DNA from: Candidatus Nitrosocosmicus arcticus
GTDB taxonomy: Archaea > Thermoproteota > Nitrososphaeria > Nitrososphaerales > Nitrososphaeraceae
Direction: 5' to 3'
DNA length: 64,000 bases
Assembly: GCF_007826885.1 (NCBI RefSeq)
Contig: NZ_ML675586.1
Coordinates: 62,001-126,000, forward strand
Each line of letters opens with the position of its first letter. Within the stretch, counting starts at the first letter, position 1. Positions 1-8,636 of this stretch are shown one piece after another. The position numbers were made by a program, and so were the translations under genes. The notes below the pieces were generated by a model. That model had not been told where the DNA came from. It did not search any database and saw only the letters and a list, made by a program, of their open reading frames with translations.

Positions 1-213
1 TTGACATCCTCATTAGTAAGCAATTCATTAGACCAAGTGGCATTGGCACAGGACTTGTCCGCTATTAAAGATGAAGCGACAAAGTTATTGACAGGAAATG
101 AAAATAGTCAAAGAACAGATAATAATTCAGCATCAACAACAGATAATTCTACCTCATCGGACTCATCTCTAACGCAAAAAGCAACCGATGTATTAGGTGG
201 ATTATTAAAATAG
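1..213 (+). CDS. C-terminal part of a small secreted protein (5' end outside window)
   Basis: The frame is open from the first base, so the true start is probably upstream of the window. The visible 70 residues begin with what looks like the end of a signal peptide (VALAQD, a plausible Ala-x-Ala type cleavage site). A short helical segment follows, then a Ser/Thr/Asn/Asp-rich linker and a hydrophobic end (VLGGLLK). Similar low-complexity linkers occur in the other exported proteins of this window. I do not recognise the family. The TTG at base 1 could serve as a start but would give a poor signal peptide. Confidence 0.55.
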   Translation: MTSSLVSNSLDQVALAQDLSAIKDEATKLLTGNENSQRTDNNSASTTDNSTSSDSSLTQKATDVLGGLLK

Positions 214-445
214 AGTATAAGAAGAAAATCTAGTAGTGATTTTCCTTTTTGATCTTAATTCATTATTTTTGTTGTCAATATTATTTCGTATTCTATCATT
301 TTCGACTACAACATGTTATTCGTAGAATTCATCAAAAAGACATTGCTGCACCAGTAAAGATTACTTCCTTGTAGTAAAGGTCTCTATAATAAAATAAATA
401 TCAGATGAAATACAAAGTTCTACGCTATTTAGCATAAAATAAGAA

Positions 446-1018
446 TTATTGTATTTCTGTCATTTCAAATGAGTCAATCATATTCTGAATAACATGTAAT
501 GAATCGTCAAATTCTTTAGTAGTTCCACCATAAGTTAATACGTAAACCACATTATCTGCTATAGTCCAAATTTGCAAGTTTTTTAGATCTACACCTTCGA
601 AAGTATATGTATATACTATTTGGTGTGCTGGATATCCAGATAGTGTAGAATTAGTAGACTCAATTAGAGTAAAGTTAGGAAATTGGCTTTCCAACATACT
701 TAGAGATGAATTGCTATATTCCTCTAAAGTAAGGTTTGAAAGAAGGACTTCTGTAGTAACAGAGATGGATTCGGGGGCTTCATCAGACACTGATAATCTT
801 GGCGATATAAAGGATAAACTTTCTTCTTTAATCCAATCAGATGGATATTCTAATGTAAATCCCAGGTTGGGATTATCATATATTAATGATTCATTCATTC
901 CATTTTCACCATCATCTATTTGAGCCATAGATACAGGTATAGACCCCATTAACCCAAAAGATAGCGCAATAGACAAGACATACAAAACAGATGTTCTTTT
1001 TTTAGTCGTTATTTTCAT
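446..1018 (-). CDS. Secreted PsbP-related single-domain protein
   Basis: This is a 190-residue exported protein. A basic N-terminus (MKITTKKR) and a hydrophobic stretch to about residue 32 (SMAQ) form a signal peptide. The remainder is one PsbP-like domain: it opens with YDNPNLGFTLEYPSDW (the family's typical 'GF.i.YP..W' start), has a central GYPAHQIVYTY strand and ends with VIQNMIDSFEM. Function of archaeal PsbP-related proteins is unknown; they are assumed to act outside the membrane. A two-domain relative lies at 25010-26164 and shares the closing NSF/DSF-type motif. The gene stands alone, with a repeat-containing spacer upstream. Confidence 0.8.
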   Translation of the reverse strand: MKITTKKRTSVLYVLSIALSFGLMGSIPVSMAQIDDGENGMNESLIYDNPNLGFTLEYPSDWIKEESLSFISPRLSVSDEAPESISVTTEVLLSNLTLEEYSNSSLSMLESQFPNFTLIESTNSTLSGYPAHQIVYTYTFEGVDLKNLQIWTIADNVVYVLTYGGTTKEFDDSLHVIQNMIDSFEMTEIQ

Positions 1019-1205
1019 ACTAGTTATTGAATATTTGTTATGTATTAAGAATATAATGATTTGTTTACTAATTTAAGATGGAAAAAAACCAGAATACTTT
1101 GCAAGTTGCTTATTTTGCATAAAAACATGGCTGACTGACATGAATATTCAGTTAATTGAGTTCCAATCAGGGCCGATACAAGATTTGGAGTTATTGTGAG
1201 ATATC

Positions 1206-1242
1206 TGTGGTCATGATTCAATGTTGAATATAATCACGACCT
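1206..1242 (+). repeat. Dispersed repeat, tail B, degenerate copy
   Basis: The core ATTCAATGTTGAAT with following ATAATC matches the tail-B hairpin of the dispersed family. The GTGGGGAT centre is decayed to TGTGGTCAT. It lies in the 400-bp spacer between two minus-strand genes, in which I see nothing else. Confidence 0.6.
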
Positions 1243-1418
1243 ACAGTAGTATGAAACGGGATAGAAATGATTAATGGATATTGTGATGGCAAACACCAGG
1301 CCTAAATGAGGTATACGATATCAAGTAATAAAACCCAAAAAATAAGTTGACGGTTTTATTTCGATATCTTATCAAATCATAAGGTCTCCTTCATCTTATT
1401 CTTGATATAAATAGTGGA

Positions 1419-2993
1419 TCAACTATTGTTGTTGCTATCCTCTGAGTTGTCGTCACTTGGAGAATCGGTACTATCAGTTGGAGAATCTTCATCTTGTTCA
1501 TTTTGTTCTGCCCTTTCTGGCTCTTCACATTCCGAAAGATCTCCGCCAGATGATCCAGGTTCGTCGTTGCAATTATCGCTGGTGGAAAATGAATTACCAT
1601 TTTCGCCAGTCACCTCTTCTTCAGAAGGGTTAATGCTATCACCGTTATTATCTTGGTCAGTAGTACTAGTGTTGTTATTACCATTGATCTCCTCTAAACT
1701 GGTAGCATTTTCTTCTCCACTAGTTTCATTTGTATTATCGTTAAAGATTACTTCAAAATTCTTTGTTTCTGTTTCTGAATTATAACCATTTGCCTCTGCT
1801 TCGATTATTACCTCAAATGTTCCCTTATTTGATGCCTTTCCAATTGTCCAGGTGTGTTCAACTTTACCATTAGCATCAGTAGTTCTGTTGTCGAAGCTCC
1901 CATCATTATCAAAACTATTTGAGGCATATCTAACCATTCCGTCAACTCCTGCTCCGGCTATCCCTTCATCAGTGTCCGAGTCAGTAATTGTCACCTCAAC
2001 AGTTTGATCAAATCCTGGAATAATAGGATCCTCCCCTATTCCAATATTAATGTCCAAATTTTCATTTGGTGAGGAGGAGCCTAAATCACTATTGCCCGAT
2101 CCTGATGATGATGATGATGGGACATTGTTATTGTTATTGTTATTATTACTAAAATCACTTGTAAATCCCGGGTCATTATTTATGGGCGAATCTAAAAACA
2201 ATCCGTTATCGACAAATCCTCCCACAGGTTCAAAAGAAAACTTTGGATTAAAGGGAAAACCCATTGAATTCTGGACTGAATCCAAATTCAATGAATAAAA
2301 TTTGCCTTGCGATTTTGTTTTGTTATCTAGTATTGTAATATCAAATGGGGCCATCTGATTCTGAGTTAAATTAGCAACATTTAGTCCAAAGCTTTGGGTT
2401 CCAACAATACCAAGACTTGAATTATCATAAAATGTTGCAACAAGATTTAAGAATTGTTCTGGGAATTGCCCTTGGTTGATAATATTACCTGTGACATGGG
2501 GATTACCAACATTGTCAAAGAAGGCACTACTGCCATTTAGAACAAGATTTGCAGGTTTCTCTATTGCAGGTTGCGAAGTAGTAGAAAATTCCATAAAGTT
2601 AAATTTTCCTAGTATTTGAGGATCCTGTATTATTATATCAAATGGAGATAGTTCGGTTTGTCTAAGAGTTGATATTGATGAAAACGCAGAGTGGTTGCTA
2701 ACTATAACATTGTTTGTTGTATCAGATAAAATTGTTGTAATTACAATATCTGTTTGGGGATCAAACGAGGTGTTATTTACTTCACCTATAACATGAAAAT
2801 TACCCAAATCATCTATGAAAGTTGAGGTGCTAATTATTTGGATAATGTTATCATTGGGAAGTTGAGCAAATACAGATTCTATATTTCCTGAACCAATTCC
2901 TGAATAAGCAAAAGTCATTGATAAGACGAATGTTAAAGTTATTGCTAAAATTACAATTGAAAATAATTGTGTAGTTTCAGAACGTAAATACAA
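1419..2993 (-). CDS. Secreted FxLYD-like / Ig-like protein, paralogue 1
   Basis: The protein has about 525 residues. A signal peptide (hydrophobic segment ending near FAQ) is followed by two FxLYD-like beta domains (FIDDLGNFHVIGEVNN and FFDNVGNPHVTGNIIN are the repeated openings). After an Asn/Ser-rich linker comes one Ig-like domain (EDPIIPGFDQTVEVTITDSD onward), then a long acidic Asn/Ser/Glu tail. I infer a surface or adhesin-like role; no enzyme motif is visible. The start chosen is a TTG at 2991-2993 because the paralogue at 40147-41700 begins at the same TTG-TAT-TTA-CGT; a TTG 21 bp further upstream is also possible. About 140 bp are identical to the paralogue, which suggests gene conversion. 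Confidence 0.8.
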   Translation of the reverse strand: MYLRSETTQLFSIVILAITLTFVLSMTFAYSGIGSGNIESVFAQLPNDNIIQIISTSTFIDDLGNFHVIGEVNNTSFDPQTDIVITTILSDTTNNVIVSNHSAFSSISTLRQTELSPFDIIIQDPQILGKFNFMEFSTTSQPAIEKPANLVLNGSSAFFDNVGNPHVTGNIINQGQFPEQFLNLVATFYDNSSLGIVGTQSFGLNVANLTQNQMAPFDITILDNKTKSQGKFYSLNLDSVQNSMGFPFNPKFSFEPVGGFVDNGLFLDSPINNDPGFTSDFSNNNNNNNNVPSSSSSGSGNSDLGSSSPNENLDINIGIGEDPIIPGFDQTVEVTITDSDTDEGIAGAGVDGMVRYASNSFDNDGSFDNRTTDANGKVEHTWTIGKASNKGTFEVIIEAEANGYNSETETKNFEVIFNDNTNETSGEENATSLEEINGNNNTSTTDQDNNGDSINPSEEEVTGENGNSFSTSDNCNDEPGSSGGDLSECEEPERAEQNEQDEDSPTDSTDSPSDDNSEDSNNNS

Positions 2994-3254
2994 TAATCTG
3001 ATATCGGCTATCAAAAAGTATAAATCTTTTCATTTTAGGTCAAGGTTAAAACGTAAAAGACGAGTTTATCAAGTCAATTAATAAAATAAGAATATCAAAT
3101 GCTTTACAACATATTAATTCCAATAAGGATGGGTGGTGGAGATGATAACTCATAGATTATTATTTCATAATTCATCCATCAAAAAAAAGTATTATATTTT
3201 CTTATCAGTGAAATTCATAAGCTAATAAAAATTAGTTTATTCATATTGAACAAA

Positions 3255-3295
3255 CAGTGGGATTAATGCTGATATCGCTCTCAAAAAGGGATTTT
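3255..3295 (+). repeat. Dispersed repeat, tail C, degenerate copy
   Basis: CAGTGGGATTAATGCTGATATCG resembles the tail-C form (centre GTGGGGATTAGTGCCGATATCGG) with several changes. It lies in the 860-bp spacer 3015-3875, which otherwise holds one decayed reading frame and a promoter. Confidence 0.45.
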
Positions 3296-3369
3296 GACAT
3301 ATTTTTAAAAATCCATCAGGATTATATCCATTTAACAGTTAAATCAAAATATATTAAAATAGATGATTG

Positions 3370-3555
3370 CTATCCAGACAATACCTCTTTTAATACATGA
3401 GAGGCTTGATCGATTGCTCCTCTTGCAGCAGGTGTATCAGTAATAGCATTCAACATTACAAAGTCATTATTACTAGCATACTTCTGTTCATATATGATTC
3501 TGTTCTCTAGAAATTGAGTATTTAAGATTATTTTAACGAATTTTAAATTGAGTTC
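3370..3555 (-). pseudogene. Decayed coding remnant, family unknown
   Basis: A minus-strand frame is open for about 60 codons between two stops. It reads like real protein (FLENRIIYEQKYASNNDF, then ITDTPAARGAIDQASHVLKE) and ends at TAG, but has no usable start codon. I take it for the 3' remnant of a lost gene. It is not similar enough to its neighbours to name. Confidence 0.35.
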
Positions 3556-3847
3556 CTATTAAAGAAGGATTATAGTCAAAAAGCAATTTGTGTTGCTTAT
3601 CCATCCTTTTTAGTATTAATAGCTATATCAATCCTTATATTATTATCAAATTTGCGTACTATTAATTCTAACAACTATGTAATCCTAAAGATCGTTCTAA
3701 AACAATTAAGTCAATTAATTAGATAATTGAAAGATGGATTTGGAATTAATGAACAAGAAAATCCATTTTCAATATAGGTGAAGCATACACAAATGACACA
3801 TGGCAAAATTCTTCAGCCAAACTCAAAGTCTCTATATTGTCTAAAAG

Positions 3848-3854
3848 TTAAATA
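3848..3854 (+). promoter_or_regulatory. TATA box of the methyltransferase gene
   Basis: TTAAATA lies 28 bp before the ATG at 3876. This is the archaeal TATA-box spacing expected for a leaderless or nearly leaderless transcript. No Shine-Dalgarno sequence is visible before this start. Confidence 0.45.
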
Positions 3855-3875
3855 CGACATTTAATAGCCATTGTT

Positions 3876-4952
3876 ATGGCATCAAATAAATCTACCGATA
3901 AAATAGATGAGACGGAACTTCAAGAGTTTATGGTAAAAGCAGCAGAAGATATGAGTGGTAGCATCGGAGCGATGATGATAATGCTTGGTGAAAGACTTGG
4001 TCTGTACAAAGCAATGGCTAATTCAGAACCTATAACTTCAGATCAATTAGCTACAAAAACCAATACTGCTGAAAGGTATGTTAGAGAGTGGCTTGCAAGC
4101 CAAGCAGCTGCGGGCTATGTAATGTATAACCCTTCAGATCAAACATTTATCATGCCTCCAGAACAAGTCCTTGTTTTAGCTGATGAAGAGAGCCCCTTTT
4201 ACGTTCAAGGAGCTTACCAAATAATTCGTTCTATTTTTAAAGATGAAGAAAAATTTGTTGAAATATTTAAGACAGGAAAAGGGCTAAGATGGGGTGAACA
4301 TGATCATAACCTATTTGAAGGAACTGCCAAATTCTTCAAACCAAACTACCTTGGAAACCTGGTACAATCTTGGATTCCTTCGCTTGATGGAGTGACCCAT
4401 AAACTAAAGCAAGGAGCAAAAGTAGCTGATATTGGATGTGGTTATGGTATATCTACAATTATTATGGCAAAAGAATACCCAAATTCAAAGTTCTATGGCT
4501 ATGATAATCATAAGCCTTCTATTGAGTCTGCACAAAAGCTTGCATCAAAGGAAGGAGTAACTAATAGGGTAGAATTTTGTTTGGTCTCTGCAAATGAAGA
4601 CATCGGTAAAGATTACGATTTGATTACCTTCTTTGACTGTCTACATGATATGGGTGACCCTGTAGGGGCATTAAAGTTCGCAAGACAATCGCTCAAACCA
4701 AATGGCACTTGTATGATTATAGAACCAATGGCCAAAGACAAATTAGAAGACAACATTAATCTCATGGGAAAAATTTCCTATTCTGTATCGTCAATCATTT
4801 GTGTTCCAAATTCCTTAGCCGATAATGGTCCTGCGTTAGGTGCACAAGCAGGAGAGGAAAGAACCAGGAAAATTGTAGAAGAATCTGGATTTAGTGAATT
4901 CCAAAAAACATCTCAAACGCCGTTTAACATAGTATATGAAGCAAAGCATTAA
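3876..4952 (+). CDS. Class I SAM-dependent methyltransferase with N-terminal winged helix
   Basis: The protein has 358 residues. Residues ~15-90 form a winged-helix module (LGLYKAMANSEPITSDQLAT then RYVREWLASQAAAGYV) as in Rv2258c-like methyltransferases. Residues ~165-330 are a Rossmann methyltransferase: motif I VADIGCGYGIS, a following acidic residue in YGYDNHK, and LITFFDCLHDMGDP before LKPNGTCMIIEP. It should transfer methyl from S-adenosylmethionine to a small molecule; the substrate cannot be read from sequence. It is cytosolic and not in an operon. The ATG is supported by a TATA box 28 bp upstream. Confidence 0.85.
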   Translation: MASNKSTDKIDETELQEFMVKAAEDMSGSIGAMMIMLGERLGLYKAMANSEPITSDQLATKTNTAERYVREWLASQAAAGYVMYNPSDQTFIMPPEQVLVLADEESPFYVQGAYQIIRSIFKDEEKFVEIFKTGKGLRWGEHDHNLFEGTAKFFKPNYLGNLVQSWIPSLDGVTHKLKQGAKVADIGCGYGISTIIMAKEYPNSKFYGYDNHKPSIESAQKLASKEGVTNRVEFCLVSANEDIGKDYDLITFFDCLHDMGDPVGALKFARQSLKPNGTCMIIEPMAKDKLEDNINLMGKISYSVSSIICVPNSLADNGPALGAQAGEERTRKIVEESGFSEFQKTSQTPFNIVYEAKH

Positions 4953-5146
4953 AGAATAAGCTACTTTTTTAGTACCAATTTAAAGAATCATTTGTATTAA
5001 CAGAATATCTATAAGGAAGACGAAAGTACAGTATAAAAATCAAACACTTTCTGAAATAAAGTAAGCCATAATCATATTGAGAAACATAATCTATTTAATT
5101 ACTTATATTTCAATGAATCTAATACAAGTAATTCAGAAACAATCTT

Positions 5147-5190
5147 CATCCGTGGGGATTAAGTTCCTTGTGGCAATGGGGTTCTATTGC
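5147..5190 (+). repeat. Dispersed repeat, tail A
   Basis: Lead CATC, centre CGTGGGGAT, then TAAGTTCCTTGTGGCAATGGGGTTCTATTGC in two parts matches tail A. It sits in the 430-bp spacer between convergent genes. A 68-residue frame across it is only the repeat read as protein. Confidence 0.8.
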
Positions 5191-5295
5191 ACTAATACGA
5201 AATCAGATCCGATAAAAGCAATAAAGTTAATTGCGCTATATCACCAATTAAAAAATCGTCTTACAATATCCAAAACATCCTAGATCCAACATTAC

Positions 5296-5310
5296 CCCTA
5301 GGCCCTAGGG
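5296..5310. terminator. Stem-loop between convergent genes
   Basis: CCCTAG-GCC-CTAGGG is a 6-bp GC-rich hairpin followed by an A/T-rich run. It lies 73 bp after the stop of the minus-strand gene ending at 5383 and may help terminate either transcript. Confidence 0.35.
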
Positions 5311-5382
5311 ATTGTTATAAAAAATAAGGAAAAAATAATTAAAAGGATTATTTTAGTACAGCGACATCGTTTTTACGTCAAG

Positions 5383-5907
5383 TTATTCCAAAAGCCACAT
5401 ATGATCTGAGAGAATTGGGCCTGATGCACTCTTGGATAAAGTGATACTATTGTTTAAAATCGACAAAGAATCACTTTTGGTATTATTGAACAGGGTTATG
5501 CCGTTAAATACCCACTTATTATCAGTCTGTCTCCCAATGTCTGAAGAAATCCAAGTGATATTTTGTCCATCCATAGTTTCAATAGTTCCATTTCCTTTTC
5601 CCAGGAGTATGTCATCCGATATATGTGTGTTTAAATATGTCTGAGTATTGGTTACATTTTCTACACCATTTAATAATCCGTTCTCGACATACTTTTGTTC
5701 TGTTATAAAATAAGGTATCAATGATATATTTTTATTGCTCAATAATTTTTCACCATTTCCTTCATATATCGCATTAGATGTGTTAAGAAAATTCATTTCC
5801 TTACCATCCCGAACAGGCAGTGCTTGAGTATTACTGATGTAGGGAAAGAGAAGTAAACTTGCGAGTAGAATAGATATACCTACTACTAATGATGAATATT
5901 TTGACAA
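5383..5907 (-). CDS. Secreted protein of unknown family
   Basis: The protein has 174 residues. A signal peptide is clear: MSKYSS, a hydrophobic core VGISILLASLLLFPYI, then a likely cleavage after NTQA. The mature part is rich in Asn and Ser with many N-x-S/T sites and beta-prone stretches (IETMDGQNITWISSDIG, WVFNGITLFNN). I do not recognise a domain. The ATG start is consistent with the signal peptide. The gene is single, followed by the hairpin at 5296. Confidence 0.6.
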   Translation of the reverse strand: MSKYSSLVVGISILLASLLLFPYISNTQALPVRDGKEMNFLNTSNAIYEGNGEKLLSNKNISLIPYFITEQKYVENGLLNGVENVTNTQTYLNTHISDDILLGKGNGTIETMDGQNITWISSDIGRQTDNKWVFNGITLFNNTKSDSLSILNNSITLSKSASGPILSDHMWLLE

Positions 5908-6036
5908 ACAAATTTACCTTAATTTGTGTGTATATACTTGTCGATATGATTAATGTGACGGGTTACAAAATAATTTGAGTATAATGTTGATCATCTTTAC
6001 AAGATTGTAGAATAAAAAAGAAAAAGAGTTAAGAGT

Positions 6037-6483
6037 TTAACTCTGTGCTAATGCATTGTTTCCTATGTTTTCTTGACTTTGGAAGTTGATGTTGTTACCA
6101 GAACCTACTGTATCTCCACCTGATACTACTTGGCTGTTTTGGTTAGAGGATTGAGATTGGCTGATACTTTGGTCTGCAGAGTTTCCACCGTTGTCGTCAT
6201 CATCATCTTGTGCCAATGCGTTGTTTCCACTGTTCTTTTGGTTTTGGAAGCTAACATTGTTACATGACAGAAATGTTGTTCCACCAGATGCACACAAAGC
6301 ATTTTGTACTGAAGATTGCGATTGCTCTATTGATTGTTGAGCATGATTACCTTTTTTCTTTTTGGTTGCAAAGGCGTGATCCATAGCCACAATGGGACTT
6401 GCGAAAAGAGCTAATGCGACCACTATTGCAATTGATGCAACAAAGAGTTTTTTGTTTTTGTTTTGAACATTTGTTTTATTCAT
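6037..6483 (-). CDS. Secreted curlin-like Gln/Asn/Ser repeat protein, paralogue 1
   Basis: The protein has 148 residues: a signal peptide (hydrophobic IAIVVALALFASPIVAMDHAFA) and two copies of a Gln/Asn/Ser-rich block (QSIEQSQSSVQNA and QSISQSQSSNQNS, each followed by SGG and a NN-x-x-FQ-x-QxN pattern ending GNNALAQ). An Asp run separates them. The alternating Q/N/S strands resemble curlin amyloid repeats; I infer an extracellular fibre-forming or matrix protein. Paralogue at 50199-50654 is nearly identical in plan, and both share a conserved upstream block. One Cys pair (LCASGG, LSCNN) lies in the first repeat. Confidence 0.7.
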   Translation of the reverse strand: MNKTNVQNKNKKLFVASIAIVVALALFASPIVAMDHAFATKKKKGNHAQQSIEQSQSSVQNALCASGGTTFLSCNNVSFQNQKNSGNNALAQDDDDDNGGNSADQSISQSQSSNQNSQVVSGGDTVGSGNNINFQSQENIGNNALAQS

Positions 6484-6490
6484 ACCTTTG

Positions 6491-6562
6491 ATACTATAGA
6501 AAAAATATATTGGGATTGCTAACCAACTGCAATACTCTAATATTCTAGCAGTCTTAGAATTA
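6491..6562 (-). promoter_or_regulatory. Shared upstream block of curlin-like genes (copy 1)
   Basis: Read on the minus strand this contains a TATA-like AATATATTTTTTC about 20 bp before the start at 6483. Further upstream is an inverted repeat ATTCTA-7 bp-TAGAAT (6542-6560). The same block stands before the paralogue at 50668-50732, and its distal half recurs at 26258-26303. I infer a common promoter with an operator. Confidence 0.55.
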
Positions 6563-6791
6563 AGAAATAGCAGTTCAAGAATAATAATGGATTACTATAT
6601 CTTCATTTCTCAAAAATTCTTTGAAAAGGGATGCAAGTTCTATTTCGTCATAGATTACAATAATTGAAGGTGCAGATAACGATGACAATGGATATTATTT
6701 TTTTGAAATCATTTAACTTTATCTAAATATTTTGAGTTTTGGCGTAAGGGGTTTAGTATTAGAGATATAATGAACCCGATGCTGAATATGA

Positions 6792-6800
6792 TTTATTAAA
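6792..6800 (+). promoter_or_regulatory. TATA box of flavin reductase-like gene
   Basis: TTTATTAAA lies 22-30 bp before the ATG at 6822. The distance fits an archaeal promoter with a leaderless transcript. Confidence 0.4.
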
Positions 6801-6821
6801 TCTGCTTTATAATTCCATTTT

Positions 6822-7406
6822 ATGGATTTACCTTGGGGTGATCCCCGTTCAAATAAATTCGCTACATCAATAGGCTTGATAACATCGAATGGTCCTCATG
6901 GTCATAATATTATGGCATGTGAATGGACTCATCACCTTTCTTATAGACCTGGGCTTCTAGCGGTTTCTTTGGGACCAACAAAAACAACAGTTGAAAATAT
7001 AAGAATGTCAAAAGAATTTGGAATTAGTCTATGTGCAAGTGATCAAACAATACTCGCCAGTGTGGCTGGGGGATACAGTGGTAGACACTATGACAAAATT
7101 AATGCTTTAAAAGAATTGGGATTTCAGTTCTATCATGGAGACAGTATAGAGGTACTGATGGTAAGAGGGGCTTCGTTAAGTGCGGAATGTAAGTTATTCA
7201 AAGAGGTCACTTTCGGGGATCATGTAATGCTAATTGGAGAGGTATCAGACGCAATACACAATTCTGAAAAAGAATCATTAATATACAATAATGGAAAATA
7301 TTGGTCATTACAATCCATAGAAAAGTCTAATCAAGAGACACGTCAAAGTATAAAAGACATTTTAGAGAAACATAGGAAAACTCCCAATAATATCGATGAA
7401 ATTTAG
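6822..7406 (+). CDS. Flavin reductase-like (FMN-binding split barrel) protein
   Basis: The protein has 194 residues. The split-barrel flavin domain is clear: TSIGLITSNGPHGHNIMAC near the start, RPGLLAVSLGPTKTT and an F-G-I-S-L strand after it, then GYSGRHYDK and a C-terminal strand with HVMLIGEVSDA. Members bind FMN and usually reduce it with NAD(P)H or serve as flavin-binding redox partners. The protein is cytosolic, with no partner oxygenase beside it. The chosen ATG begins MDLPWGD and is backed by the upstream TATA box. Confidence 0.82.
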   Translation: MDLPWGDPRSNKFATSIGLITSNGPHGHNIMACEWTHHLSYRPGLLAVSLGPTKTTVENIRMSKEFGISLCASDQTILASVAGGYSGRHYDKINALKELGFQFYHGDSIEVLMVRGASLSAECKLFKEVTFGDHVMLIGEVSDAIHNSEKESLIYNNGKYWSLQSIEKSNQETRQSIKDILEKHRKTPNNIDEI

Positions 7407-7645
7407 TAAAATCAATCATTTGAGACCTTAACTCTTGAAGATAATATAATTTGATTTCATTTTAATTTTTTAAAGATCTTTTATGTATTTCATCAATAAT
7501 TCAGTTTTAGAATATCTCAATATCCGTGTCAATGAATAACCATGATTTTTCAATTATTTGAATCTGATGACTTGATATCGTGAATAGGACTCGAATCTAC
7601 GTCCTTAGGACGGGGCGATATAATTTTTTGTAAATTTCTATATGT

Positions 7646-8269
7646 TTACTTTGAAATGACTACGAAAAGCGCTTTGGGTAACGGATTTAATGTGCCCTGA
7701 TAAACGGTTTCCCTGATGCTTTGTATTTTGAATCCAATGTTTTCAAATGTTTTTTTTATCATATCATGTGAAAATCTGTAAGGTCCAGTATCTCTCGAGG
7801 GTTCTTCTTTGCTAAAGCATTTCAGGAACAATAGTCCTCCTTCTTTTAAAATTCGGTTTACTTCCCCTGTATATTTTGACCTTTTTTCTGGTGAAATTAC
7901 ATGAAAGCAGCCTCTATCAAAAATAAAGTCAAATTCGTTACTGTTTAAATGAGAATTTATGATATCATCAACTATAAACTTGATTTTATTGTTCATATTT
8001 TTATTATAACGAACTGATGCTTTATGAATTGATGTAGGTGACAGATCAGATGCAGTAACATCAAAACCTCTTTCAAAAAGCCTTATTGCTTGTGTCCCAG
8101 GTCCAGTCCCAAGATCAAGAAAATATCCTTTTTTGATTTTCAATTTATCTAATTCTAATTTTAAATCAGGATCAAGAGATTCATTATACCACGGCATGGA
8201 TTCTACTTCTTGGTTCTTGTATAGAGTTTCCCAGTCAGGAAATGCCCTTGTATTTTCTGTCATGAACAA
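7646..8269 (-). CDS. Class I SAM-dependent methyltransferase, TehB/thiopurine type
   Basis: The protein has 207 residues. Motif I is FLDLGTGPGTQAIRL, followed by FDVTASDLSPTSIHKA (acidic residue after strand 2), IKFIVDDI, and FDFIFDRGCFHVI, a pattern of small-molecule methyltransferases such as TehB and thiopurine S-methyltransferase relatives. The N-terminal WETLYKNQEVESMPWYN matches the lid of this group. Substrate is unknown. The start may be the ATG given or the one two codons later (MTEN). It stands alone between repeat-bearing spacers. Confidence 0.82.
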   Translation of the reverse strand: MFMTENTRAFPDWETLYKNQEVESMPWYNESLDPDLKLELDKLKIKKGYFLDLGTGPGTQAIRLFERGFDVTASDLSPTSIHKASVRYNKNMNNKIKFIVDDIINSHLNSNEFDFIFDRGCFHVISPEKRSKYTGEVNRILKEGGLLFLKCFSKEEPSRDTGPYRFSHDMIKKTFENIGFKIQSIRETVYQGTLNPLPKALFVVISK

Positions 8270-8423
8270 TTTCTATACGACATAGAATAATATTAAGAAA
8301 GTCTTTCTACACATAATCTTTACCAGCGATAGTCTAGGAATGCCTTTTTCTTCTATATTATGGACAGTCATAGTCGTCTATCTATTAAGATCTGACAGGT
8401 TAAGTACATTTATCGGCCACAGT

Positions 8424-8468
8424 TCTCATCCGTGGGGATTAAGTTCCCTGTGGTAGTAGGGTTCCAAT
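8424..8468 (+). repeat. Dispersed repeat, tail A
   Basis: Lead TTCTCATC, centre CGTGGGGAT, tail TAAGTTCCCTGTGGTAG then TAGGGTTCC. CCCT and AGGG within the tail can pair around an 8-nt loop. It lies in the 367-bp spacer upstream of the methyltransferase gene. Confidence 0.85.
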
Positions 8469-8636
8469 ACAATAGACAAGCAGAGGTATCATTCAATTAA
8501 AGTTCTTTAGGCCAGTAAGAATTATGGATTTAAAGTAATAGTCTATTTAAAGAATAACCAACAAAGGCTAACCATATCTTTCAAGTGAGGAATAATAAAC
8601 AATCATTTTCCGTAGCGGTGTCATGTTTGACCTACT

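Noticed and set aside
5077-5283. 68-residue frame
   Set aside because: It reads across a tail-A repeat copy and has no protein-like conservation.
7580-7620. tRNA gene
   Set aside because: Only a T-arm-like piece is present; no acceptor, D-arm or anticodon arm can be formed.
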